Shown here piece after piece: positions 48,697 to 57,999 of a DNA stretch of 64,000 nucleotides; position 1 is the first letter of the stretch; the number at the start of each line of letters is the position of its first letter. The DNA is from Bacteroidales bacterium. Lineage in GTDB: Bacteria > Bacteroidota > Bacteroidia > Bacteroidales > JAIOZK01. Under the pieces are notes generated by a model. That model was not told where the DNA came from, ran no database searches, and was given only the letters and a program-made list of their open reading frames with translations. The DNA lies in contig JAIOZK010000020.1 in assembly GCA_021740625.1 (NCBI GenBank), positions 1 to 64,000 of the forward strand, in the 5' to 3' direction. Position numbers and translations under genes: made by a program.

Positions 48697-50319
48697 ATGA
48701 AAAGGATCATTCTTTATTTTGAACAAAATCCATGGGTATTATACCTGATTGCATCCGTTTTGGTGTTGCCCGCTTTCCTGGTCAACCTGGGCCTGATGCC
48801 CCTCCGTTTCGACGGGGCCTTCCGCGGACTGGTGGCACTGGAAATGTTGTATTCTGATAATTACATTACCCCTACCCTCAATGGTGAATTCTATTATAAC
48901 AAACCGCCTCTCTTCAACTGGTTTATCCTGCTCATTTATAAACTGACTGGTGTTTATAACGAATTTACCATCCGCATCCCGGTGATCCTTTCGATCATTT
49001 TTATCGGCATCGCTGTGTACGTCTTTTTGCACAAAAGATTCAATCGCGATTTTGCCATGATCAACGCATTTCTTTTCATGACAGGCGGTTGCCTCTTTTT
49101 CGGCTATTCCTCCCTGGGTCTCACCGATGTTACCTATTCATTTTTGCTGCTAATGTCCTTTTTCAGCCTCTATCATTTCTACCTTAAAGAAAAATTATTC
49201 CTTGCTTTTGTACTTTCCTGGCTTTTTGCTGCAGGAGGCTACCTGGTAAAAGGATTGCCGGCCGTGGCCTTTCAGGTGATCACACTGGTAGTTTTCATGG
49301 TCGTGAACAAAGATTTCAAAAGGCTTTTTCACTGGAAGCACATCCTGGGAGTTTTCGGATTTCTGATCCCGCTCGTGGCCTACTACTATTCATATTTCCG
49401 CATCAACCCGGATGGCTGGGAAAGGGTAGTCTACAGGATGTACATCGAATCGGCACAGAAATCCACCCTGGGCACCAACAGCTTCATGGATTTCGTGGAG
49501 CACATTGCACGTTTCCCGCTCTGGTTCTGGTACAACCTGCTGCCCTACAGCCTGCTGATTATTTTCTGCTTCCGGAAAGATTATTACAGCCAGATAAGAG
49601 CAAATAAATTGCTGTTATTTTCTTTCTGGGCTTTTCTCTTTAATGTACTGGTCTACTGGGTTTCCCCAGGTACGGACAAGAACATGAAATACATGATCAT
49701 GCTGTTCCCGATGTTTTACCTGATCATCTATTTCTTTTATGATAAGTTTAAAGATCCGGCGAAAACAAGAACGAAAGTGCTGCACTATATTTTCCTCGGG
49801 CTTTCTATACTGTTTGCCCTGGCCAGCTTGTATGCTCCATTTTACAAGGAAACCCGGGAACTCCCTTATATCAGTCTGATCAGCATATTGTTGTTTGTTT
49901 TCCTGGCTTTCTTCAGTTATGTTTTATACAGGATCAGCATGCACAAACTCTGGGTGTTCATCATTGTCATCATCATTGCCCGGATCGGATTCAATTTCAT
50001 TATGCAACCGGTTTATGTTTCATCTCTTCAGGAGGTGGAATTTAAAAAGGAAGCCATCGAAGCCGGGAAGGCCATCGGTGGTGAGGATGTATATCTCTGT
50101 ACATATATCAATGAAGACATTACTTTTTACATCAGCCGGGAGATCGGGCGTATCCTGCCCATGCATCATAAAGAAACCTATGATGACAATATCTTTTACA
50201 TTTTCGACCACAGGCAGATGAAGGAAATCAGAAATTCAGGACGAGATTTTGAGATTTTCAGTGAATTTGCCTGTGAGCACGAGAACAAGGATTTGTTTTT
50301 GATCAAGTTCAGGGAGTAG
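48697..50319 (+). CDS. ArnT-like glycosyltransferase, variant first loop
   Basis: The 540-residue paralogue of the 17155 gene matches it almost throughout: EQNPWVLYLIASVLVLPAFLVNLG, RGLVALEMLYSDNYITPTLNGEFYYNKPPLFNWFIL, GYLVKGLPAVAFQ, YRISMHKLWVFIIVIIIARIGFNF. The first-loop acidic pair, TSDEQ in the paralogue, is RFDGA here, so one of the two acidic residues thought to matter in GT39/ArnT enzymes is a glycine. It may act on a different acceptor or be impaired. It stands alone, divergent from a small lipoprotein and convergent with the hydrolase-like lipoprotein. Confidence 0.85.
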   Translation: MKRIILYFEQNPWVLYLIASVLVLPAFLVNLGLMPLRFDGAFRGLVALEMLYSDNYITPTLNGEFYYNKPPLFNWFILLIYKLTGVYNEFTIRIPVILSIIFIGIAVYVFLHKRFNRDFAMINAFLFMTGGCLFFGYSSLGLTDVTYSFLLLMSFFSLYHFYLKEKLFLAFVLSWLFAAGGYLVKGLPAVAFQVITLVVFMVVNKDFKRLFHWKHILGVFGFLIPLVAYYYSYFRINPDGWERVVYRMYIESAQKSTLGTNSFMDFVEHIARFPLWFWYNLLPYSLLIIFCFRKDYYSQIRANKLLLFSFWAFLFNVLVYWVSPGTDKNMKYMIMLFPMFYLIIYFFYDKFKDPAKTRTKVLHYIFLGLSILFALASLYAPFYKETRELPYISLISILLFVFLAFFSYVLYRISMHKLWVFIIVIIIARIGFNFIMQPVYVSSLQEVEFKKEAIEAGKAIGGEDVYLCTYINEDITFYISREIGRILPMHHKETYDDNIFYIFDHRQMKEIRNSGRDFEIFSEFACEHENKDLFLIKFRE

Positions 50320-50451
50320 TCATTTTCTTTTTAGTGATGAATTTCTTTGCCCTGAAATTACCTGAGTAGAATTCAAAATTTCTTCAAAGCATACTGATTT
50401 TTTGAATGAGCAGGTTTTAAAAGTAGTTCAATTCAATGATTGAGCTTCTTT

Positions 50452-51834
50452 CTACGGTTCCCACAAAACCTCATCCAGGTTCGGATCCCAATGATCATAT
50501 TTCACCCTGTCGGCCATTTCTGCCACTCCGGCCAGGGGAATTGTACGGGCAGTCATTTCTCCTGCCAGTTTTCCGGCAAAGCCCCAGGATTCGGATTCCA
50601 GGTACCAGTTGCCCGGTTCGGTATTGGTATCATTATCCGGAAAGCCGTCTTCCAGTGTTGCACTTTCGTCAATTTCCGTTTTTACATAGGCAAGGTCGCA
50701 ATTCAATCTTGTCCATAAGCCGGCGGTTTTATGAAAACCGTCGTATGCCTGCCGGATGTGCGGCTTGTCTTTTGCCACCTGCACATGGTCGAAAGTTGCA
50801 AAAGGCAGCAAGACTTTCAGATCAGGAAGTTTATCCCCTATTTCACCATAGTTGTGCACAGTAATGCGATACGGCCAGAAATTTCCGGTCATATCCGGAT
50901 TGGCCACATCTTCGGGCCAGTTTTGCATGCTGAATACACCATTATCAAGCAGGGCCTGTGTTAAGGGGTGAGAGAAATATCTTTTTCCATTAATATTGGG
51001 GCCTTTGTCATTCAGCACATAATCATCTCCGTTGGGAACAACAAACAACGGCCTGCCTTCTGGGAAGGCCTGGTTCTGTATCCAGTCGAGATGGGTGTAC
51101 TCGACATCAATGCTGGTCGGGGTATAGTTCAGATGATTGTAATATGGATTGTATTGTGCAATATGCGCATCGTCCCAGTGCCCGATCTCCAGGGGATACA
51201 TTTCAGCCATGGTAGGATTTTCGCGACCCACGAAATATTTCAGTCCTGTTAAATATTCCCCGTAATACGCCATCACATTTGTAGCCACCACACCTGCATG
51301 AGAAGAAGCAAACATGCCCACATTGTCGAACAGGGGCTCCACACCGATCAGTTCATCCAGTTTTTTACCGTCCGTATCTTCCCTCAGCCCCAAAGCAAAC
51401 CGGATCACATCCCGCAAAGCGGAGAGGGATTTTGGTCCACCAAAATCATAGCTTCCCTCGCTGCTGATACCCGTTTCGGGATCGCTTTTGCCTGGCCAGA
51501 GATGGCTGATGGTGATGGCACCAACATCTGCGGTATTATACTCCAGGTGAAATGGTGTGTTAGGTTTGTTGTATTTATCCACAAACCAGGTGGAAGCGAT
51601 CACCACTACCGGTGCACTTTCGCCGTACCTGGGATTTTCCGGGATATCGATGCGGACAGCGATCCTGCCGTTTTCTTCGCAGTTTATGTGGGTGTACACG
51701 ATTTCTCCGGGTCCGGGCAGCAAGGGGTTGTTATTGCTATTTTCAGATGATTTCTGGCAGGACTGAAAGCCTGTCCAGGAAATTAGAAATACCAGCAGGA
51801 AGAAAGCATTCCTGATTTTTCGTTTGTATTCCAT
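50452..51834 (-). CDS. Alpha/beta-hydrolase-like lipoprotein
   Basis: The 460-residue lipoprotein has a lipobox GFQSCQKS and an NSNNNP linker. A hydrolase-like core follows: APVVVIASTWFVDKY, a helix SALRDVIRFALGLRED, and MFASSHAGVVATN, where the Ser in SSHAG could be the nucleophile elbow. The C-terminal half (PFATFDHVQVAKDKPHIRQAYDGFHKTAG) supplies a candidate catalytic His. Large inserts include a region with many aromatic residues (YNPYYNHLNYTPTSID). The fold assignment is moderately supported; the substrate is unknown. A perfect 18-base palindrome lies 30 bases before the start. Confidence 0.7.
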   Translation of the reverse strand: MEYKRKIRNAFFLLVFLISWTGFQSCQKSSENSNNNPLLPGPGEIVYTHINCEENGRIAVRIDIPENPRYGESAPVVVIASTWFVDKYNKPNTPFHLEYNTADVGAITISHLWPGKSDPETGISSEGSYDFGGPKSLSALRDVIRFALGLREDTDGKKLDELIGVEPLFDNVGMFASSHAGVVATNVMAYYGEYLTGLKYFVGRENPTMAEMYPLEIGHWDDAHIAQYNPYYNHLNYTPTSIDVEYTHLDWIQNQAFPEGRPLFVVPNGDDYVLNDKGPNINGKRYFSHPLTQALLDNGVFSMQNWPEDVANPDMTGNFWPYRITVHNYGEIGDKLPDLKVLLPFATFDHVQVAKDKPHIRQAYDGFHKTAGLWTRLNCDLAYVKTEIDESATLEDGFPDNDTNTEPGNWYLESESWGFAGKLAGEMTARTIPLAGVAEMADRVKYDHWDPNLDEVLWEP

Positions 51835-51863
51835 CAGTAAAAATATTTGAAATTATCGCTTGT

Positions 51864-51881
51864 ATAAGAATGCATTCTTAT
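51864..51881. promoter_or_regulatory. Perfect 18-bp palindrome, candidate operator
   Basis: ATAAGAATGCATTCTTAT is its own reverse complement. It lies in the 53-base gap between the PKD-FISUMP gene and the hydrolase-like lipoprotein gene, just downstream of a minus-strand TAATTTGC resembling a -7 element. This is a good position for a repressor site. Confidence 0.55.
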
Positions 51882-51887
51882 TGCAAA

Positions 51888-53987
51888 TTAATCTTTCAGG
51901 CAGCGCACTGAAAAAGAACCATGGGTGTCTATATTTGAAATCCTGTGCCCTACTTTTCCTAAGTTACCAATAAAATGATAATACCAGGCGGAGTTACCCC
52001 ATGTTCTTGTAGATGACCAAACATACGCCTCCCTTTTCTCATGCAAAAATGAGCTATAAAACACACCAGCTGGCAGGACAGTAAAACCGTATGCATCACT
52101 GCCATTGCCATCATCTTCCCAACCCGTTTTGGATTTTAGATTAAAACCAGCATTGTATCCATTGTATCCCTTGATATCCCATTCAGGATCGCCCACTCCA
52201 TAAACGCTGTCGACCGTACCCTCCAGCACTTTCCATTCCTCATCGGTGGGAATATGCCAGCCATCAGGACAAATGCCCTGCACACCTTCTTCATCGGTGT
52301 ATTGCATCATTTCCCACCACATATAATATCCACCGTATTGATCACAGTTTTCCATATCATTATCCAGACAATATTTTTCGATGATTCCATTTTCTTCAGG
52401 ATCTTCCTCCTCGTTTATCATGACACCGACGTTCAGGTTTTCTTTCATCCAGCATTGTTCCCCGATTAATACCGTATTGTAAACATTTCCATCTGCATCG
52501 GTAACAGTGGGTGTTCCCGGACAGGGCATTCCATATTCTCCTGCAACATTGACCGCATGAGTTTTGCTATTTACAAGACCTTCGGTATCCTTTACCTCCA
52601 TTTTAGCTGCGAAATTTCCGGGAAAGCTATACTGATGTTCTGTTATTTTGTTATGATCCCAATCGGTGTCCCAGTTGCCATCTCCATCAAAATCCCATCT
52701 CACCATCAGATCTTCTGTCGGGTCCTCGTTATCATAGCTATCGGAGCCATCAAACTCGAATACCGTTTCCACATCACCCGATTCGGGTTCCACCGTAAAA
52801 ACCGGGATGGGGTTGGTATTGGAACCGGAGGCCTCCGCGATCAGGTATTGCAAATCAAAAATATTGGCATTGAAATCCGCCAGGGTAAAAACCAATACTT
52901 TCACCTTAACACCCACATCCGCGCTCAAACCTGCATATAAACTCCACCAGGGACTGGCCCCCAGCTCAGCTTCCAGCAATCCATACAAAGGCGTAGAAAC
53001 ATTGGGAGAAATAATACCGTATATCTTGACATCCAACTGAGGCTTGATATAAGCTTTGGCTTCTGCCGTATTGTTTAGCGCAGGAGGAATATTATCAAAA
53101 CCTTTATCGAGCTCATAGGATGTTGACCAGTCACCGTTTTCATAAACCACACTGGTCAGGATCTCAAGGTCCTGTGTCACGCCGGAAGTCACGGTAGAGC
53201 TTACCCCGATGTTCACGCCTACCTTGACAGTAAATACCGGTGTAAGTGTTACCGGGACCGGACCCATCATCACCGTTATGGTAGGAAAGGTAATTTTTGC
53301 CAGGGGAACCTCTTTTTCTAGCTCAAGAGATGCCAGGGTAATTTCGGTAACCAGGTCAAGTTGTTCCTCAATATCGAAATTGAATTCAAGGTATTTCAGC
53401 TCGTATTTTACGATCTCAGACTTACCGCTAATGGCCGGATTGATCCCCAGCTCGCCAGTAATGGACACATGTTCGTGAACCGGAACATCCACACTCAAAG
53501 TGAATTGAACATCTTCCCCCTCGCGTGTTTCCACTTTGCTGAGTTCGACCCCTTCCCGCAGGTATTCGATTTTCAGATCTTTTTCGGGGTATTGCAATTC
53601 TTCGGAGAATTCGAAGCTTCCTTTCTCCACCGCTTCTGCTAAAGCGGCCTGGGTCGTTTCAATGATCAGTTTGTCTCCATCTTTCTCGATAGAAGTGATC
53701 TTTCTCAGCAGTCCTTCACCTTCCGCTGAAATAATAATATCACCCGCCTCCAGATCGTATTCCTGGCCGATGCTTTCTTCAAAACGCAAAGTCCAGTCGA
53801 GGCTGTCAACGGCAATGATATTCTCTTGCCAGCTTTCTTCGCTTATTACTTTGGTTGTTTCAGGAATGATTACTTCGGGCTCCTCCGGAACTTCATCTCC
53901 CTCCTTTTTACAGGAGCTAAAGATCAAGCTGATTGATAAGAACATACAGAGAAGCTTCGCCAATAAAATGCCGGTTTGGTTTCTCAT
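51888..53987 (-). CDS. PKD and FISUMP domain lipoprotein
   Basis: The start is set at the ATG at 53987 (MRNQTGILLAKLL), 14 codons inside the track ORF and 20 bases after a -7 element. The 699-residue product has a lipobox LIFSSCKKE and an acidic linker, then a long beta-rich region (about 40-400) with repeated amphipathic strands (VPVTLTPVFTVKVGVNIGVSSTVTSGV). A PKD domain follows (about 395-480: PVFTVEPESGDVETVFEFDGSDSYDNED), and a C-terminal FISUMP domain (about 485-699: TVTDADGNVYNTVLIGEQCWMKENLNV...GICPDGWHIPTDEEW...SVRCLKD). It is probably surface-exposed; ligand unknown. Confidence 0.85.
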   Translation of the reverse strand: MRNQTGILLAKLLCMFLSISLIFSSCKKEGDEVPEEPEVIIPETTKVISEESWQENIIAVDSLDWTLRFEESIGQEYDLEAGDIIISAEGEGLLRKITSIEKDGDKLIIETTQAALAEAVEKGSFEFSEELQYPEKDLKIEYLREGVELSKVETREGEDVQFTLSVDVPVHEHVSITGELGINPAISGKSEIVKYELKYLEFNFDIEEQLDLVTEITLASLELEKEVPLAKITFPTITVMMGPVPVTLTPVFTVKVGVNIGVSSTVTSGVTQDLEILTSVVYENGDWSTSYELDKGFDNIPPALNNTAEAKAYIKPQLDVKIYGIISPNVSTPLYGLLEAELGASPWWSLYAGLSADVGVKVKVLVFTLADFNANIFDLQYLIAEASGSNTNPIPVFTVEPESGDVETVFEFDGSDSYDNEDPTEDLMVRWDFDGDGNWDTDWDHNKITEHQYSFPGNFAAKMEVKDTEGLVNSKTHAVNVAGEYGMPCPGTPTVTDADGNVYNTVLIGEQCWMKENLNVGVMINEEEDPEENGIIEKYCLDNDMENCDQYGGYYMWWEMMQYTDEEGVQGICPDGWHIPTDEEWKVLEGTVDSVYGVGDPEWDIKGYNGYNAGFNLKSKTGWEDDGNGSDAYGFTVLPAGVFYSSFLHEKREAYVWSSTRTWGNSAWYYHFIGNLGKVGHRISNIDTHGSFSVRCLKD

Positions 53988-54005
53988 GTTAATCTGGTTT
54001 GAAAT

Positions 54006-54013
54006 CAAATGTA
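54006..54013 (-). promoter_or_regulatory. Promoter of PKD-FISUMP gene (-7 TACATTTG)
   Basis: This is an exact TAnnTTTG match on the minus strand, about 19 bases before the ATG at 53987. It lies inside the track ORF's 5' extension, which argues for the internal start. Confidence 0.55.
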
Positions 54014-54143
54014 TGAAAAAAACCGGCATCTTAAAAGTTAAATATCAATTATATGTATGCAATGTACATTTATCACATATATTGATCGGAACGGTCAGCC
54101 ACAAAAGCAGGAAGACACAAAGAACACACAAAGATTTTTTTGC

Positions 54144-55202
54144 TTAAAACAGAGCTGGTATTGGAAACTTAGGCGTTTGTGCTCCATTCTTCTCGTAAAG
54201 TCCCCAGGAAGGACCTATGCCGTTGGGTTCATCTGTTTTCCAGGTTTCGTCGAACATTTCGAACCAGAAGGCATTGTAAGCGGTATTGCGGAAGTTCTTT
54301 CCATTGACCCAGTCAAGGGTGGCCTTGAAATTGATTTCCGCATTGGCCACATTTTCCCTGCCGGTTGGTGTGCCGTTGTTGTTCACGCCCGTCGGCCAGC
54401 CAATCTCACTGATCACCACGCCCAGTCCGAAATTATTTTCGGCATTGCTCATACCATGATTGTAGGACCATTGCATATTGCCGGCAATATCTCCGGGTTG
54501 CCCGTTTCCATAATAAGGATAAACGGTCATAAAGATAACCCTGTGATCTTCATCATTCAAATCCCTGCACTTCTGCAGGATGGGACCGCAATAATCCTGG
54601 TTCTGGTAGTTGCCTGTATTGTCAGCACCAACACCTGTGATGCATGAAGTTACACGGATATTTAGCCCGACGGCTTTCAGTTTGTCATGTCCGTATTGCA
54701 TATATCCCGCAACTGTGGCAGGATGTACGTAATTTGGTCCATGCAAATTTGTTTCATTGCCAATGACCAGCGCCAGCACATGGGAAGGATGATTCTTGAT
54801 CGCCTGAACGGCTTTGTCTATATCGGCCTTGGTCTGGTTGGCATTGTTGGGATAACAGTGCACCCCAATGGCTACTTCGAGATTTTTTGCGGAAGCAACC
54901 GAAACAACCTGTTCCATGCCATCGGCAACGGTATAGGTTTTCATGAAATCAAAATGTTTTGCGATCAGATTCAGATCGGCCTCGATCTGGCTTTTTGGTA
55001 TGAAAGTGCCCGGGGCCTGTCCATCATTATGATAGGGACTGTAACAGATGCCCATATGTTCAATACTTGTAGCAATGTCTTTATGAGCTTCCAGGACTGC
55101 CAGTTCAGCAGTATCATCCGGATCCTCTTCCTTTTCACAGGAGGCAAGTACAAAGGTCATCAGGAATAATCCAATTCCATATTTAATTTTCTCAATACGC
55201 AT
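54144..55202 (-). CDS. GH17-like beta-1,3-glucanase lipoprotein
   Basis: The start is placed at the ATG at 55202 (MRIEKIKYGIGLFLMTFVLASCEKEEDPDD), giving a lipobox LASC and an acidic linker; the track start is 24 codons earlier. The 352-residue product is a TIM-barrel with glycoside hydrolase family 17 features: GICYSPYHNDG, the acid/base VIGNETNLHG and the nucleophile-type VISEIGWPTGVNNNGTP near the C-terminus, then FWFEMFDETWK. GH17 enzymes cleave beta-1,3-glucans such as laminarin or callose. It is not within a SusCD-type locus. Family assignment is good; the substrate is inferred. Confidence 0.82.
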   Translation of the reverse strand: MRIEKIKYGIGLFLMTFVLASCEKEEDPDDTAELAVLEAHKDIATSIEHMGICYSPYHNDGQAPGTFIPKSQIEADLNLIAKHFDFMKTYTVADGMEQVVSVASAKNLEVAIGVHCYPNNANQTKADIDKAVQAIKNHPSHVLALVIGNETNLHGPNYVHPATVAGYMQYGHDKLKAVGLNIRVTSCITGVGADNTGNYQNQDYCGPILQKCRDLNDEDHRVIFMTVYPYYGNGQPGDIAGNMQWSYNHGMSNAENNFGLGVVISEIGWPTGVNNNGTPTGRENVANAEINFKATLDWVNGKNFRNTAYNAFWFEMFDETWKTDEPNGIGPSWGLYEKNGAQTPKFPIPALF

Positions 55203-55396
55203 AATAAATGATTTTTGGTTTCTAACTACGGGGCAAGCTAATTTTCCCCGTTGATGCATCTCATCAATAATCAAAATCTTACCTGGAAAGCAATGCCTAA
55301 AAGTAAGGAAGATGATAACAGCTTGTTGTTAATGTTATGTTAAATGATTCTAAATAAAATTCTGGTGACAATTGCAGCCGGTTCTGCAAACTACGC

Positions 55397-55404
55397 TAAC
55401 TTTG
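55397..55404 (+). promoter_or_regulatory. Promoter of histidine kinase gene (-7 TAACTTTG)
   Basis: This is an exact TAnnTTTG match 44 bases before the kinase ATG, in the 245-base divergent gap after the GH17 gene start. Confidence 0.55.
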
Positions 55405-55447
55405 ACCTTGTTATTTTTTATCATTAGCTTTACTTTTATTTCCAGGA

Positions 55448-57025
55448 ATGAAATTCTTCAAAGATAAAATACTGCTTTCGGGCATCATACTCATCGTCAT
55501 CATTGTGGTGCCGAGTTTTATTTTTTCATTGTACCAGTATGGGTCTATCGATACAGAGGAAGAAGTGATCGAAGATGTATACGAAAATCAACTGGATGCC
55601 ATCCTGCTTTCCATCAACCAGTATTCTACCGACATCCTGAATGCGTGGGTTAAAGACCTGAACCAGATCGTCAACATGGCAGATATCGGGAAAACCGAAC
55701 TTGAAAGTTTTTTCAGTAACAGGAAGCAGATTATTGCCGTTTATGCCAGAGAACTCGATTCGGGCGAAGCCCCTTTCATAGCCTGGGCCGGCACTCCTTT
55801 TACCCATGTATCTGCCCAAATTGAAGATTATATTAATAGCAATGAACCGCTTATTGCTCGCTTAAAGGAACATCTGGAAAGCAATTACCAGCAAGTACTG
55901 GGGTTTGATGTGCTTTCGGAAAAAACCAATCTGAGCGGTTTTGTTTTCCTGATGAAGGACCTGCAGGACAATATCTATGTGGGTGTGATCATTGTCAATA
56001 CAAATCGTTTCATAGATGAGATCATTTCACCGAAAATTCAGGAAACGGCTGGAAACAAAATGAACATCGTGGTGTACCACAATACGACCGATGAAATAAT
56101 TTATGCCAACAATGCAAATGCTGATATACAAGTGCAGAAATCCAAAGAACTCTGGCTGATGCCCAATTATTTCATCGGGATAGAATTGCCGGGAAAAACA
56201 CTCGATGACCTGGTGAATAGACGTGTAACGACCATCATCGTGCTCATTGTTTTGTTCAACCTGATACTGATCACCGGGATCTGGTATCTTTTCAGGAACA
56301 TCAAAAGAGAAAGAGAATTGATAAAGATACGTTCGGATTTTGTTTCCAATGTTTCGCATGAGATCAGAACTCCACTGTCAATGATCTCGATGTTTACCGA
56401 AACCCTGAAGCTAAATCGCATCAAAGATGAAAACAAGAAAAAGGAATATTATAATATCATTTACCAGGAAACAAAAAGGCTTACCGGCATTGTGAATAAC
56501 CTGCTGAATTTCGCCAAAATGGAAAACAACAAAAGGGTTTATACCTTTGGCCGGGAATCCCTGAATGATATTGTGCGAGATATTTTTTATACATACAAGT
56601 TCGATTTGGAAAAAAAAGGCTTTGTCTACGAATCCAGCCTGGATGAGAACCTGAGTCATATTGACATTGATAAAGATGCCGTTACCGATGCGCTTGTCAA
56701 TCTACTCAACAATGCCATCAAGTACAGTGCGGAAGAGAAATTTATTAAGATCAGCACGGGTAAGGACAACAAAAAGCAATTCATTGCAATAGAAGACAGG
56801 GGGATCGGGATACCTGAAAGAGATCAGAAACATATTTTTGATAAATTTTACCGGGTAACATCTGGCGACCTGGCCCAAAAAGCCGAAGGTTCAGGTCTTG
56901 GCCTTAGCATCGTGAAACACATCATGGAAGCCCATCAGGGAGAAATTGTATTGAATAGCAAATTAAATGAAGGAACAAAGGTAATTTTGTATTTCCCTGA
57001 CAAAACCGAAAACAATCCGACATGA
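55448..57025 (+). CDS. Sensor histidine kinase
   Basis: The 525-residue kinase has a first membrane helix (about 8-28), a periplasmic sensor domain of about 230 residues, a second helix (about 261-282), a HisKA domain with phospho-acceptor His304 (SNVSHEIRTPLSMI), and a HATPase domain with N-box LVNLLNNAIKYS, G1 EDRGIGIPERD, F-box FDKFYR and G2 GSGLGLSIVKHIMEAHQG. There is no HAMP domain of normal length. The ATGA overlap with the response-regulator gene shows they are translated together. The sensed signal is unknown; the sensor domain has no motif I recognise. Confidence 0.95.
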   Translation: MKFFKDKILLSGIILIVIIVVPSFIFSLYQYGSIDTEEEVIEDVYENQLDAILLSINQYSTDILNAWVKDLNQIVNMADIGKTELESFFSNRKQIIAVYARELDSGEAPFIAWAGTPFTHVSAQIEDYINSNEPLIARLKEHLESNYQQVLGFDVLSEKTNLSGFVFLMKDLQDNIYVGVIIVNTNRFIDEIISPKIQETAGNKMNIVVYHNTTDEIIYANNANADIQVQKSKELWLMPNYFIGIELPGKTLDDLVNRRVTTIIVLIVLFNLILITGIWYLFRNIKRERELIKIRSDFVSNVSHEIRTPLSMISMFTETLKLNRIKDENKKKEYYNIIYQETKRLTGIVNNLLNFAKMENNKRVYTFGRESLNDIVRDIFYTYKFDLEKKGFVYESSLDENLSHIDIDKDAVTDALVNLLNNAIKYSAEEKFIKISTGKDNKKQFIAIEDRGIGIPERDQKHIFDKFYRVTSGDLAQKAEGSGLGLSIVKHIMEAHQGEIVLNSKLNEGTKVILYFPDKTENNPT

Positions 57026-57714
57026 TACGAATTTTGATCGTTGAAGATGAAGAACATATGCGTTTGGGCCTGCGTGACAACCTCGAATTCGAGGATTACG
57101 AGGTGGATACCGCAGGGGATGGTGAGGAGGCTTTGCAGAAACTGAATCATAACAACTACCAGCTCATCTTGCTGGATGTGATGCTTCCGAAAATATCGGG
57201 TTTTGATGTGTGTAAGAAGATCAGGAAACAGGGGATCAATACACCGGTGATCTTTTTAACGGCCAAATCACAGGAAATCGACAAGGTGATCGGCCTGGAA
57301 ACAGGAGGGGATGATTATGTTACAAAACCTTTCAGCCTCCGGGAGCTCTTAGCCCGCATCAAAGCCATACTCAGAAGGGAAAAGATCAGAAGCGACCCAA
57401 ACAGAAGCGGCAAGTCGGTTGAAATCGGCAAACTAAAAGTAGACTTTGAATCCTATACTGCTTCCATTGGTAAAGAGGAGGTAAGCTTATCCGTCAAGGA
57501 GTTCCAGATTCTTGAATTTTTATGGAACAGGAAACGGGCTACCGTAAAACGCAGTGCCATCCTGGATCATGTCTGGGGTGACGAATACCAGCCTTCTTCC
57601 CGAACCATCGATAATTTTATTGTCAAACTGCGCCAGAAGATCGAAGAAGATCCCAATCATCCCAGAATTCTGATCACTGTGCATGGGATGGGGTATAAAT
57701 TGGTGATGCATTGA
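57022..57714 (+). CDS. OmpR/PhoB-family response regulator
   Basis: The 230-residue regulator has a receiver domain with the acidic pocket EDEE (9-12), phospho-acceptor Asp52 (LLDVMLPKISG), T in FLTAKS and the KPF lysine (TKPFSLREL). It is followed by a winged-helix DNA-binding domain (about 133-230: VEIGKLKVDFESYTASIGKEEVSLSVKEFQILEFLWNRKRATVKRSAILDHVWGDEYQPSSRTIDNFIVKLRQKI). It is the cognate partner of the upstream kinase (4-base overlap). Its targets are not known; the small secreted protein 285 bases downstream is one candidate. Confidence 0.96.
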   Translation: MIRILIVEDEEHMRLGLRDNLEFEDYEVDTAGDGEEALQKLNHNNYQLILLDVMLPKISGFDVCKKIRKQGINTPVIFLTAKSQEIDKVIGLETGGDDYVTKPFSLRELLARIKAILRREKIRSDPNRSGKSVEIGKLKVDFESYTASIGKEEVSLSVKEFQILEFLWNRKRATVKRSAILDHVWGDEYQPSSRTIDNFIVKLRQKIEEDPNHPRILITVHGMGYKLVMH

Positions 57715-57789
57715 TTTGCATGGCTTGCATTCCCTGTTTAAAATTTAACCACTCTTGAGCAATCATCTGATGCTTGGGGGATGGCTAAA

Positions 57790-57875
57790 ATGGAAAATGT
57801 AGAATGATGAACAATGCCGAATGGAAAATGAATTTCATTGCCCATTCCACAATGTACATTTTGCATTTTTCATGT
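57790..57875. repeat. Imperfect inverted repeat of AAAATGTA type
   Basis: The left arm GGAAAATGTAGAATGATGAACAATG (about 57791-57815) and right arm CCACAATGTACATTTTGCATTTTTCATG (about 57848-57875) are degenerate inverted repeats of short ATG-rich words. No coding sequence lies in the gap 57715-57999. Confidence 0.5.
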
Positions 57876-57940
57876 AATGACAATTCCATGACATCTCATG
57901 ACATCATTCCACAACTCCATGATCACGGGGTGATATCCCG

Positions 57941-57991
57941 GTTTTAGTTTAGCCGTGAATTTCAAATCATCAACATTGTTAAACTAAAAAC
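57941..57991. promoter_or_regulatory. Dyad GTTTTAGTTTA ... TAAACTAAAAAC
   Basis: Inverted arms (57941-57951 and 57980-57991, one base bulge) flank 28 bases immediately upstream of the ATG at 58000. The left arm includes TAGTTTAG, a near -7 match. It may be a 5' leader hairpin or an operator. Confidence 0.4.
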
Positions 57992-57999
57992 TTAAAAAA

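Noticed and set aside
52254-52940. Several plus-strand ORFs inside the PKD-FISUMP gene
   Set aside because: All are antisense to a continuous domain-bearing reading frame.
54096-54140. GACACAAAGAACACACAAAG stretch as another copy of the CGCAAAG repeat family
   Set aside because: Only one arm is present and the words differ; too weak to list as a repeat copy.
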